This document shows, one piece after another, positions 42,615-54,145 of a stretch of DNA of 64,000 nucleotides; positions within the stretch are counted from its first letter, which is position 1, and each line of letters starts with the position of its first letter. Under the pieces are notes generated by a model, which saw only the letters and a program-made list of their open reading frames with translations, made no database searches and was not told where the DNA came from. The DNA is from Phoronis australis (Eukaryota; Phoronida; Phoronidae): positions 555,871 through 619,870 of the forward strand of contig NMRA01000172.1 in NCBI GenBank assembly GCA_002633005.1, in the 5' to 3' direction. The translations under genes were made by a program, and so were the position numbers.

Positions 42615-42885
42615 TAGGCAATGACCATCGCCTCTGTTGGCCCGAAGCAGAGGCGATGTAGAGGCTATAGGCGCTCTGTACGCCGGAAGCTTTTCGGCGA
42701 ATTATGCCTCGCACCGACTAAACCATCAAAGTCACGTTGTTACAAATACCTTTTGCGCATAGAGGAACACCTTAGGAGGTTGTCGATGTGTTTAATTCCT
42801 TCCAACTCGAACAAATACTCCCGTTATGAAACTTTTTCTTCGAGCAGTCCCTATTTCAGTTCCCAAAATCGTGAACTCAACTTTT
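42615..42885. mobile_element. Foldback/MITE copy directly after Pigt exon 1 donor (copy 1 only)
   Basis: Starts where copies 1 and 2 diverge. Contains cggaagcttttcggcgaattatgcc, accttaggaggttgtcgatgtg, ttccttccaactcgaacaaatac, shared with copies at 6.5, 41.0 and 44.6 kb. It runs to the 'n' at 42886. Confidence 0.7.
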
Positions 42886-43173
42886 TNGCCTTTCACAAAT
42901 CAATATTAATTAGCAGAAAACAACAAAAACAAAACGCACATGCCTTCGGCGAGGATTGAAGTCCTGTCAAGATTTGTCAACAAGGAACCCAAAGCTAACA
43001 TTCACCAGAAAAACTTAAACATCCATCAAACAAGACTATTGATGAATTTTAATTTTTTTACTAATAAATTATTAAAATAAAACTGTATTATATTTTTTCG
43101 GAGTCTTTATGTTAAAGATATTTGTTAGAATTGTCATAAAAAATTTATGGTATTTGGGCTCTGTAAATTCCAC

Positions 43174-43180
43174 CCAATCA
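43174..43180 (+). promoter_or_regulatory. CCAAT box upstream of Pigt start, copy 2
   Basis: ccaatca at the equivalent place before ATG 43213. Same evidence as copy 1. Confidence 0.4.
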
Positions 43181-43212
43181 GATTCACGGATCGTTTTCTT
43201 AGCTTGATAAAA

Positions 43213-43393
43213 ATGGCCGCCTCCATGAAGCCGGGTTCGGTTGTACTGATGTTGTTGTCAGTATTCATAAGTTTGATAAAATCTGAAGAGTTTCACGAGG
43301 AATTGTTCATCAAGCCTTTTTTATCAGGACATGTTTATTCCCATTTTCAGTTCACCACCACTGTTGACGCAAACGTCGATGACCCCAAATCAT
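43213..43393 (+). CDS. PIGT: Pigt exon 1, copy 2 (contiguous with the rest of the gene)
   Basis: 60 codons plus one base, donor GTAAGG. Signal peptide with [10 protein letters not shown] and [15 protein letters not shown], then [18 protein letters not shown]. Matches human EELVITPLPSGDVAATFQF. AAAATGGCC start context. Confidence 0.9.
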
Positions 43394-46300
43394 GTAAGGA
43401 TCAGGTTTTCTTTACTGAGTTAGTGATTGCTGGCGTGCGTTCAGTAGCGGCTAGGACCTACGCTAGGACCTAGCTAAAGCCTAGCCAAAGTCACGTGCTC
43501 TCATTTAAAACGCACGGTAATATCTCACGCAATCTCGCGAAGTCTTGTTTTTTAGCGAGGTCCTAGCGTTACTGAACGGGAGGCTGTTGTAGTGTTGTAT
43601 TATCTACTTTTTTAACATGTTTACCCAGCCCGCTAGCTGTCTGAAGACTGACGTCAAAATACAGCTGGGAACCGCTGTGTTTTAATCTGATTCTCACCTA
43701 GACGTCAAATTTTCATTTTGCCCTGTAGTAGCGTGCAGAGGTTTGTGTAGACAGTGACCACTGCATGTCAGCTAGGTGGCAACACCTAGCCCCTCGGTTG
43801 GCCGGTTAGGGGCTACAATACTTCCCATCGCTTTCTGTACAAATTTTGTGTATTTTAAATGGGTGGTAGGCCAAATCCGGCCAATGATTAGGAGTTTTAC
43901 CTTGTCAAATGCTTTCCACACTTCAAACTATCACTTAAAAAATCACTTACTTTCTTCAGTGGTCTTTTCTACTTCCACCCATATCTTTGATGAAGCTTAG
44001 TTATGAGAATTAAGGTGACTTTGGTGAAGAATTCCAACTCCATTTTTTTGTCACCATTAACTTTTTCACTACGCATGCGATAATTACAAAGTATTTCAAC
44101 TGAGTCACGTGAGTTAGGCAAAGGCTAGCGCAAGACTGAGCGAAGGGTGTGACTTGGCGCGTGACACTTGCAAAATAGCATGGGAAGATATCAGGTGTAA
44201 TATGTAAGATTTGTGTCCCTTGGACCTTTCATTTGTCAACATATGTGATTTCACATAACTTCCTCATAATAGCACCGGTTAAGAGAAACTCGAGCAAACC
44301 ATGACAGATTTCCATCGATTTGTTCAAATTATCTTGGCCGAATCGTCTCCAGACTTATGGTATGTGTTAATTATAACTCCATGTGCATACATGCATTTTC
44401 ATTGATTTTAATTCCTGTATTTTGAAATTTGTAACTTTATGTGGGGATGTACTATAGCCCCTGTATGGCTGCGGCATCCAAGGCGATGTAGTTGCCTAGG
44501 TGACTCAATGCCTCAATAGACGGTTCTTAGGTGCTTCATACACCTACTAAAACTACAAATTCACATTGTTATAAATACCTTATTCCCATAGAGGGTCACC
44601 TTAGGAGGCCATTGATGTCTTTAAATCCTTCCAACTCAAACAAGTACTCTCGTTATAAAACTTTTTCTTTGAGCAGTCCATCTTTCAGTTCCAAACATCT
44701 GTAACTGGCCATTTTTACACTGCGCAGGCCAAGGGATATGACGTGATATCACCAGCTGCATGCAGTGTTAAAAATGGCCAATGGAAGCGGATGCGATCAT
44801 ATGCTTCCTTGAAAACATAGCGATATTTCATGTCTTGCAAGGTCTTGCATTTCGGTGAAGTTCTCGCAATCATGCACGGAATGCACCCCCTACCAACTGT
44901 TTAGGTTTACACTCTTCCCGTCTTCCCAAAATTTTTGTTTTTCAGGCTTGGGTATTTACCCGCCCTCTAAGTTTTATTTTCCCTATTTAAGCACCCTGGA
45001 CATTAACTACACACAGGCAGGTACAGCACATAATTTGTTTACGTCTTGTTTTACTTTCAGTCCAACACTTTAGGCTCTTCCCCAAGGCTCTAGGTGAAGT
45101 ATTAGCCAAGTATTCAGTGCAAGAGCTTCACTTAAGTCTGACTCAGGGCCTGTGGCGACATCAAAAGTGGGGCTACCCTGTTGTAGATAACCCCCCGGGG
45201 GCTGAGCTTTGGGTGTGGTTTAGTGAGAACACACGCAGGTGAGTGTCGTAAGATCAACCTGTGTCTAATGAATTATTGTGAGCAATAGTCATGTTACATC
45301 TAGCCTGATGACAGGAGTCCTGTTAAAAACCCATATGGGATATTGGAAAGGATCTCTGCATTTGGGAGTTTTTGATTATTTTAATTGTACAGTAGTAATT
45401 TATCAAATGAATTTACTTTAAAGTTGCGCTCACTGAATAAGTATCATGGTAATATATATGCAACTTGAGTGTACTATGTAGTTCTTACCTAACTTCAATA
45501 ATCATCTTTTAATAAAAGGTGCAACTTCAGTGAATAGTTAAGTGTGATAATTAAGTCTACAGTTCTATTTTGTGCAGAGAAGCATTAGAACAAATGTTAT
45601 AAGTTTGTAGTAGTAGATAGATGTACATTGGGACTAATACTATGACTTTGTGCTATCAGCTAGACATACATTGCGTTGTAGTGTTGATGAGACCTGGCCT
45701 GAACTGACCAATGTTCTCTCTGGAATGTTCTGTGCCTCACTCAACTTCATGGACAGTCAGTCCACCGTTAGCCCTCGCCTGTCTTTCCGTCCACGCGGTG
45801 TCGCTAGTGAATTCTATCAGCGCAACTCGTCACTGCTGCGCTATGCAGCCCTGCCGCGTGAACTGGTGTGCACAGAGAATTTGACTCCTTGGAAGAAGTT
45901 GTTACCTTGCAGCTCAAAGGTAAAGAAGATGCACTTCATGACCTATTTACAATATAGGTCAATTGATTACTCCATTAAGTTTTACTGATTGTAGAAATGA
46001 AAATTGTCAGAATTTCGTGACTAAAGAGTTGTCCATCTCCTAATAGACCTTTAAAGGCATTTGATGGTAAAATAAGTGTCAAACATCCATAAGGTTATTC
46101 AACCCTTTTAAAACTAGGCAGCTTCTATTGTATGAGAGCTCTTTTTTCTTTTGGTGGCTGAAAACAATTGCTATCATCGGCAAAGGAAATTATGGAAGAA
46201 CTCAATTTAAGTTTTGACTCTGTCTTAACAGTTTTTTTTCATGTAAGTAAGTCACAACTTGTTCAATGTTACCTGTCAATGAGAAAACATCTTAATGGTG

Positions 46301-49300
46301 TTTCAGGCTGGGATTGCCTCTCTGTTTCATTCCAAGAAGCTGTATGATTCTTATTACCAATCCATGTCACTAGATGTCAGGCCTGTATGCAGGGTGAGTT
46401 GAATTGTGCAAAAACTGACCTGTAGCATGCATGATAGAGTTTACATTCACCTTTGTTATGTAACAACAGACCTGTGTATCATACACACTGATTCGTATGG
46501 AAATCAAGCCTCCAGTACACAAGTACGCACAGCCAGGCAAAAACACGCAAATTCAGCAAAATTCAAAAGAGATTTTTAATTCACCTATTTCTCAATAAAT
46601 ACGCCTATTTGTATTCAAAACGGACGAGGAAGAAGATTTCAAAGTTAGAAATTAAAAAATTATTGTAATGTCCTTATTTTAGCCAAAATGTTAAGCTACA
46701 AATTTGTTTCATTCTCGAAATAGCCTGACAATCGGGGAATCGCGAGGCCTCTTCTATCGGTATGTGTGTCACAGGCCTAACCTATAAGCAACGACTTCTG
46801 TGATTTGTGGATTGCTTACTTCGTCTAATTCCGGCTATTTACGACTAAATACGTACTGTTGACAAAATGGCAAAGTACGAGTGGTCGCATATTCCAAGAT
46901 GTGAAGAAAGTAGCTTCTGATAGAAGGGAACATTCTGTTTTTGTCGCGTTATTCCAAAGAATGACTGTCTTATTCAAGGGACCGTGGAATTTATACTGCA
47001 AGTTGTACAGCATGTTGTTTGTTGTTTTTTTGCGGATATGGTGGCTGTTCACAGACACTTTGCTATTCAAAACTTTTGTGAATGGTTAAGAAAATATCGT
47101 CTGGGGTAAAACATTGTCCAGTGCAGATTCATCAACACATTTTTGCAGATATGTTTTTGTGTTAAGAAATTAGGTGTACATTAGGCATGTAACTAAGTTC
47201 AGGAGTAAGGACATTTTCGATAAATTGGCAGTGTCTTTTCACTAAGCGCGTTGTCCCTCAACTAAACGACTTAAAATTATTCTGAAAATTGATGATCAGT
47301 TTACTACGTGTATTTTAGAAACTGTTTCAGAGGTAAGTAAGTAGGAAAAGTACCCATGCGTCTACCCAGAGGGGGCTTGAATGAGTCCCCCACTTGGCAA
47401 AGTGGGCAAAAAGGTCCTGAGAGAAACCAAAAATCCGAGTAAAGGAGACAAAACTCCACTGAAGAGGCAAGAATTTGGCGAAAGCTCTGAACGCTGAGCA
47501 AACCCATTGTTTTTTTTTAGCCAGTGAAAGGTCCACTGTCGTAAATTCAACCCCCCCCCCTTATATTTTAGAGTAAATTTGTTCTGTACGTGAAAATCAG
47601 CAAATTTACTGAAAATCTGCAAAACTGGTGTTCAGAGTACTCCAATGCAGTTTTGGTGGTACACAGGTCTGTCTACCACTTCAATGGTGAAACCTGTCAC
47701 TGTTCCAAAGTTGAAAAATAAATCAGAGTGGTTTTAGCGATGTTTTTTTCAAAACGCAACTGAGATTTTTGATATTATATAGGTTTGCAACCCTATTTGA
47801 ATCGTAACTTTCAAAATGAAACGAACTCTAAGGAAAATTAGATTAATTGCATTTTACACGAAAACTTTATGTTCCGTTTTATTCCAGGATGATCAATGCC
47901 TGTCCACCTCAGTTGAGTTATCTCAGTCTATCTCGGTGGTCCTGGAACCAGCATTGACCAGTAGGAAGAGTAGACAAGGTAACTTTGAAGTATAGTGTGA
48001 CTGAACAAGTTCACAAATTGGGTTGTTCATTGTTACAGTAGGAACAAGTGTTGGGTGAATGAACAGGTGCATGTGTCGGATCGTTCATGCAAAAGCTGGT
48101 TTTCTTTGTTTTATTCAATATTTCATTAGCTCGTTGAACGGTGGTTTTGATCAGTTGATATTCTGAGCGTTTCACTAAACATTGGTTTCATGAGGAGTAC
48201 ACTTTGAGGTAACCTGGTCATTTGAGCAGTTAACATTCAAAGTCAAAATATTGTGATGCACTCTACTGAAAATACAGTTCAGGAAGCTGATTTTAACGAT
48301 GACAGACTTTGCCTGGTTTTGAAACTTGCAAACAAAGTACTATGTCCGTAATTGTAAACTTATTGGGAATTCATGTATCAGATGGTTTCTCTTTGTATTA
48401 CTTCATAGTTTTGTTTATGCCTTATTAAATTTTGTAGATTGGACTCTGAGATCCATGTTTGGAAAAGCTATATTAAACCATTGTCCATTAGCCGAGACCA
48501 GTAAAGTTTATGTGGACACTACATCAACTGTGGTAGGTTTTTTTTAAGCAAGGTGCAGTGGTAAGGTCAAGGACTGTGTTCAAGTCAGAATTAAATCTAG
48601 GTGCTGAATCAATCCCACTGCTGAATAACAGCTTAATGTTTACTAGTAGTAATAGCTTATTGCCTTGACGAAGTTTGGATGAGACTACAGGCTCAGTTTG
48701 CTTACAAATTTTGTGTGTTATTCTTTTGAAGGTAGGCTTTAAGAATGCATTTTTCCATTAGGAAAACATTCAAAATAGATTCAGTGACTTGATTGAGACT
48801 TTTTACCGATTGTTTGCTTCACTTTTGATGGATGTCGCAAAACTTGTTTGTTGTCTTTTAGAGCAGCTGAGCTATTCTTGACATTTGTATAATGGTTTAT
48901 TTGCTGCATTATTCCCATAGGTGTCACCCTTTACTCTGTCACCCAAGCCTCAAGAGACTGTTCAAATCAAGCATGGTGACTCCGCCAAAACCTACGCAGT
49001 GTACGACATCCCAGCATCTATCAAGAAGCCTGCTGATGCCCTCAATGTGCAGGCCACATATTCACGAGACATTGTGTATAAACCCCAAGAGCTGCCAATG
49101 CTTTACGTACATAGATACCTCTCAGGTAATTTATCTCTTGACAGATGATTCATCCAGGTTATGAATATTTCAGCCTGATGTACCTAATAAAAAGTTTACG
49201 TTGTGGGGATCATAATTATGCCCTTCTACTGTAGATGGTCCACTGGTGGTCACAGATCACCCTGCCTTTCTTATGAAACTGTACTCGCACGACTTCTGTT

Positions 49301-52300
49301 GGGTAGGGAGTGAAATGCCATCTGGCTGGTTTTACATGTGAATCTTACTCCACCACACTGATTCAGGGAGGGATTTTTAGCTGAGATCCAAAAAGCCTCC
49401 TTTACACCGCGCTCAAACCAGTTCTCTCTTTCGATGATTTTACCAATCTGTCCCACTGAGATGTTTATAAACCCCTTTCACATGGTGGTCTCTTACTTTG
49501 TCAGCCCACTTTGTGAACACACTATGTCATCTGTCAGTCGTTTGGAATTTGTTGTTTCTTATTTTCAAAAGATGAGTAATCTGCTATTTGATTCAGAACT
49601 AATATTGCTGTATCCCTGCATACATACTTGGTTGTATGTCTGATATCAGCCGTTTGAGGGCTACTGTTGCTGTCACTCAACAAACCAGAAATCTGTTATG
49701 TGAAATTTAGGATTGCGATGTATGCATATCTGGGTTATCTGGGTGCAGAGTCCATGTCATAACATATTGGGCACACCCATATATGCTCAGTCCTCCACCT
49801 CAGAAGCTCGCGCAGAACACCTTGACTAATTGCTCCAGTAAGGTTCTGATTATGGATTTTCCGCCACATTCCTCTTATTGTAGACTTTGATGCAGTCCCC
49901 TTGTCTACACCGAACTGTCGCAATCTTTCAACTGTTTCCCCAGTTTCCTCCTCCCTCTTCTCATCCAGAGCAGTAAGCACCTCTGCCTCACTCATCTCCA
50001 ATGGTCCACCCATATTGCCCAATCCCGCAAGTTTGTCGGTACTTTCGTTACCGACAACTCCTGCATGACCCGGTGAAAAAATCCAGACAATGGATTCCAG
50101 GTGGCTCCGCCGAATGAACTGTATCCATGTGGGTTTTAGGAGGCCTTGCTTTATTTTGCGCAACATGCTTTGTGAGTCTGTCACAATGGCTGCCCCTGTG
50201 AATTGTTGCGAGCATAGCCAAGTTAGTGCAGCAGTTGCGGCATCTTCTTCCATGCGCATACTAGATGTTGTCTGTATGCCTGACTTTCCTCGGCGATTAC
50301 CCTCCCATTCACTCTTGCTCAGAAGGCCCAGCTGGATCTTACCCCTCTAATAACAGAGCCGTCTGTAATTAAGATAACAGCGTTATCGTCCTTGGTGTCT
50401 TCCTATATCAAAGCCTCGACTTCTGCGTTGACTGCCACTGGTGCCTGCTTCCTGCATTCTCTCCCGAGGGTTATCAATGTACTTTTCTCTTTCTTCTGTA
50501 TTTTGTTGTAACACTCTTCCATCCTGGCCCCATTCTGGAATTTTCTAGTTCACAAACTGTGCTTGTAGTTTCTTCAGCTGCTGCCAGCCAGGATTTCCGT
50601 CTTTTGATTCTTCCACCCTTAGGTTTCCCCAGTTCTTCGTAGAGGGGGTGCCCTTTGTCACTTGCTACTTTGAACATTGCTTTTACTGGTGCCTACCTGT
50701 GGCGTTCTGAAATGCTGGGTAATCCAAGCAGGTATCTCATGGCTGCAACTGATGTGTCTCTGGTGCAACCCAAGACGGCCCTCATTCCTTCGTTTTGTAT
50801 TTTCACAAGCTTGTTCAGTTGCGTCTTGGACAAGGTTGTTAGTCCGAGCCCATAATCTATTACTGATAGCACAACTCCCTTGAAGAGGGTGTAAACCATG
50901 CATTGTTCGTGCTGCATTGACGCCATCATCTTAACTGCCGACAGTCACCGAGCGCATCTTAAGGTTACATTTTCGACATGGTTCTTGAAGCTGAGTGTTC
51001 TGTCGAAAGTTATGCCCAGATACTTCAAGGATGTCACACGTTCGGTCTGTTTATATGAAGATTAGGGAGTTACTTTCTAACGATGTGGTTGTCTAGTGAA
51101 CACCTAACCGCTTTCGCTTTTTTGGGATTTATTACAGCCCCTGTCTCAGTGCACCATTGATCTACCTCCTGGAGTGTATCTTGCAGATCCTGCACCAACC
51201 TCTCTTTGTCCCTGCCTGCTGTGTATGTAAGCACCTCTTCCGCAAAGGTTAACATGCATCTGTTTGGGACCTCTTGTGTCGTGAGGGGGGGCGTATATAC
51301 ATTGTATAATGCAGGTGACAGTGGGGATCCCTGCGGTAACCCCGGCATAATTTTCTATAACTTGCCTTTGTGCTTGACAAATATGTTTTTCAGTCAACAA
51401 ACAAAACTCTGATTATGAAATACAAATTAGATCTGTTTATCAGAATATTCAAGTGACCTACCATTGTTGAACAGTACCCTGAATGCATTCAGTTGCGTCA
51501 CCTTGTTAATTTGGAGTTTCTCATTCACCAGTGTCTGTCTATCTGCCTCATTTACATAAATGACATTTGATCTCAGGTTATGGACAGGACAAGGGAGGCA
51601 TAGTGAGTCAGCTACACAATAGTCACCCCACAGAGCCTTTAACTGTAATCTACATGGAGACTATACCATGGTTCATCAGAATGTTCATACATACACTGAA
51701 GATCCAGAACAATGACACTTTGTTGACACCCTGTGAGTACATGTATCTCTTTACGTGTCATGTTATGCTTTGTTTGTTAAAGGTAAATGCTGGATTGTTC
51801 AGTGTTTGGCAAACATAATATACGAACTTAAAATGTAGCTCATGCTGTCGTTTTTCAAAGCCAGATGATGACATAATAATCTGCAACCTACTGTTAATGA
51901 TGTTTGTTTAATGAGCAGTGTTGATCTGCAGCAGGAATGTGCCTTATGTGTTGACAAACCTTGGGGATTTAGTCCTTTGTCCAGCACATTTCATAAAGAA
52001 TTTGTTTAGCTTTTATGTATTGTTGAATTACGTGTCTGCGGTTCTACTGTCTGGACTCAAATTTTCATCATTTTTAACGAGAAACTGTATTTTGATAGGT
52101 TTCCCATGTGTTTCCATTGCAGCTAAGTTCCACTATGTGCCTGGCAAGGATCGCCAACGCATGTTCTACCTAGAGTTGGTCATTAGCCTACCACCGAACT
52201 CTGTCACCACTGTTAGCTTTGAGTTTGAGCGAGCGTTCCTTAAGTGGACTGAGTACCCCCCTGATGCCAACCACGGGTTTTACGTAAACTCAGCTGTGTT

Positions 52301-53219
52301 GTCGGCATTGATCCCTAGTGGGCAGCACATTACTGGGCCACCACAGTCCAGTTCAAGGATGGCCTTTAGGTAAGTTTTGCAAATGTGTTACTGGACTTTG
52401 ATTCCATATTTGGGATTTTGTTTTGTTGTAGACAGTTGAGTTTACAAAATTCCGGTATCAATAATTTCTTGGCTTTTATTTGTTAAAATTATGTGCTCGA
52501 CTTGCTTTTATATCTGAAGCATGATACCGCACACAGTTGACCAAACATTTTGGTATAACGGCTTTGGTTCTAGTACACCTAGTATAAAATTACTGGTTGT
52601 TGTTTTTGGTGTTAAATGGAAAAGTATGCAGCATATAAAATAGCTGATGGTCAACATTTTTGTTTGTAAGAATGGTGCTTATTTTTTCTTTTTACATTGT
52701 TAATATCCTTATTAATAGCCCTAGCTTATCATACCATCTCCAATCTCAGACACTTACGCGGTCCCCTCAATGGTCATCAAAATCATAACCGCTGTCAGTT
52801 ATTGCTGAATACGACCTGGATCCTGAATCATAGTCACTGTTTGGAGCTGATTTCTGAGTATGTTGCCTAACGTAGGTGATTGTCCGTTTATCTATCGTTT
52901 CAGCCTGACTGACCCATCGTCGGCATTCTTTGTTCGGCTCCACACAGAATCTCTGTTAGTCAGCTTGCCAACTCCAGATTTCAGCATGCCCTACAATGTG
53001 ATCTGTCTGGCCTGCACAGTTGTTGCTATAGCCTTCGGCTCGCTGCATAACGTTACGGCACGCAGCTTCAAATTGAGTGATCCTAATGAACGGAAAGGAA
53101 TGGTAGCCAAGGTGAAGCAGTTCCTGGAGAAGTTGAGGGGGCAGAAGAAAGTTGAGGTGGAGAATGAAAGTACTGATACTGGTGCCAGTGTTGAAACCGA
53201 GGAGAAGAAATCAAGGTGA
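43213..53219 (+). CDS. PIGT: Pigt, GPI transamidase subunit PIG-T, complete 10-exon coding region
   Basis: Exons 43213-43393, 45061-45238, 45682-45919, 46307-46393, 47888-47978, 48438-48532, 48921-49125, 51577-51732, 52123-52369, 52904-53219 join in one 1794-base frame (597 residues; human 578). All introns are GT-AG with matching phases. PIG-T is the scaffold subunit of the ER GPI transamidase that attaches GPI anchors to proteins. Seen here: N-terminal signal peptide, luminal body with [12 protein letters not shown] and [19 protein letters not shown] (the first Cys, residue 183, corresponds to the human Cys182 that is disulfide-linked to PIG-K), [20 protein letters not shown] leading into the single C-terminal membrane segment, and an unusually acidic/basic cytosolic tail. 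It is divergent to Jarid2. Confidence 0.95.
44455..44785. mobile_element. Foldback/MITE family copy in Pigt intron 1
   Basis: Shares accttaggaggccattgatgtc, ccttccaactcaaacaagtac and ttttctttgagcagtcc with the copy at 42.6 kb. It ends in tggccatttttacactgcgcagg and an inverted gcagtgttaaaaatggccaa at 44755-44775. No coding content. Confidence 0.65.
45061..45238 (+). CDS. PIGT: Pigt exon 2
   Basis: Acceptor ttactttcag, donor [45 protein letters not shown] and [10 protein letters not shown] match human [17 protein letters not shown] and ELHLSFTQGFW closely. Confidence 0.96.
45682..45919 (+). CDS. PIGT: Pigt exon 3: disulfide cysteine region
   Basis: Acceptor gcgttgtag, donor GTAAAG, 79 codons plus 1 base. 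[20 protein letters not shown] and [19 protein letters not shown] are nearly identical to the vertebrate protein. Confidence 0.96.
45920..47887. other. Pigt introns 3 and 4 (around exon 4)
   Basis: Non-coding apart from exon 4. A C-rich run lies at about 47551-47561. Open frames of 61-86 codons on both strands overlap each other and have no family motif. Confidence 0.6.
46307..46393 (+). CDS. PIGT: Pigt exon 4
   Basis: 29 codons, acceptor gtttcag, donor [26 protein letters not shown] then DVRPVCR. Human has LFHTSYHSQAVHIRPVCR. Confidence 0.93.
47888..47978 (+). CDS. PIGT: Pigt exon 5
   Basis: Acceptor attccag, donor [26 protein letters not shown], equivalent to ARCTSISWELRQTLSVVFD. Phase 0 in and 1 out. 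Confidence 0.88.
48438..48532 (+). CDS. PIGT: Pigt exon 6
   Basis: Acceptor ttttgtag, donor [26 protein letters not shown] and SKVYVDTTS, equivalent to WSLFRMFSRTLTEPCPLA and SRVYVDITT. Confidence 0.92.
48921..49125 (+). CDS. PIGT: Pigt exon 7
   Basis: Acceptor cccatag, donor [38 protein letters not shown], equivalent to KTYAIYDLL...PPVPFLHAQRYVSG. Confidence 0.94.
49735..51400 (-). mobile_element. Antisense LINE remnant with RT and RNase H, in Pigt intron 7
   Basis: Minus-strand pieces in order: RT with [17 protein letters not shown] and a mutated catalytic box (FAEE where FADD is expected) at 51348-51070; RT thumb with [20 protein letters not shown] and [14 protein letters not shown] at 50929-50693; RNase H with [11 protein letters not shown] and [17 protein letters not shown] at 50259-49735. 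Several frameshifts and stops. A LINE that has RNase H (I-like group) is likely; the exact clade is not determined. Confidence 0.88.
51577..51732 (+). CDS. PIGT: Pigt exon 8
   Basis: Acceptor tgatctcag, donor [26 protein letters not shown] and [14 protein letters not shown] match YGLQKGELSTLLYNTHP and VPWYLRLYVHTLTI. Confidence 0.95.
52123..52369 (+). CDS. PIGT: Pigt exon 9
   Basis: Acceptor ttccattgcag, donor [46 protein letters not shown] and [20 protein letters not shown] are very close to the vertebrate sequence. Confidence 0.96.
52904..53219 (+). CDS. PIGT: Pigt exon 10: membrane anchor, tail and stop
   Basis: Acceptor tcgtttcag, stop TGA 53217-53219. [20 protein letters not shown] then the transmembrane helix [19 protein letters not shown], and a cytosolic tail with many Lys/Glu that is longer than in human. 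Confidence 0.96.
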
Positions 53220-54139
53220 TAGCTTTTTTGTTTTATTTCGAAACTGTTCAGTGTTCAGTAGTGTCGAAGAGTTTTGTGAAGTGAGGTCAGTAGTGGGACG
53301 ATGGATGCCAACTACATTCACTCCCTCTATTGGCATTTTACATTTTGTGCTTTGGCTGACTTGTTCAGTGCATCTTATTTTTTATGCCTCTCATATATTT
53401 CTGTAATAGAGCAATAGAGACACCTTCTTTTTCTTGTATCACTTATTGGTCAGGTTGGTCATTAAAATGTTCTCATTTCACGCATAACATCTTTTTAAAT
53501 CAATGATATGCTTAGCCTTTCTTTGATATGTATGAAATGAATGTGAAAAAACAATCTTTGAAGTGAATTGGACCATACTTTGAGAAACATTTGAACTATC
53601 TCTACGAGTGTTGCTCCAGTCCATGTATTTCTGCAAAATGACAACAGCTAGTTGTGCAAGTTCATTCACAATTCAACAGTTAGCTGCTAGGCGCAATAAC
53701 GTCACTTTCGACTTTGTCCGAGTTCTACAAACATGCCATTTTATTGTGATTAAACTGCTAGACAATTTTGGCTAGAAATTTGTCGAAGTGTAGCAGAGCT
53801 CTGCCGAAGTCGGTCTAGTTTATTTTGAAAGCATCATGCTGTAACTGTATTTTAGTATGTTGTCTTGTTCGTATCTTGTAAACTCGTTATATTTTTCATT
53901 CAAAAGCCTCATCTTTGGTTTTGTCTGGAATGTAGTTTGGAAGTTTTTCATCACTAATTCGCATTCCAGATTTTACACATTATGTAAATGTACTAGGCTG
54001 CAGGTAGAGTTTCGTTCACTGCCTTGCTGACGTGATACATTCTGCTTTGCATCTGGTGTCTTTGACTTAACCTGGTTATCACTGAATTTGGATTTGAATG
54101 TGTTGTCATGAGATAGTGAACTGTTTTGTTAAGTTTTGT

Positions 54140-54145
54140 AATAAA
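54140..54145 (+). terminator. Candidate Pigt poly(A) signal
   Basis: AATAAA about 920 bases downstream of the Pigt stop codon, the first canonical signal I noticed downstream. Its use is inferred. Confidence 0.35.

Noticed and set aside
42428-43393. A genuine tandem duplication of the Pigt gene
   Set aside because: Only exon 1 is repeated and the joint is an 'n'; haplotype duplication in the assembly is simpler.
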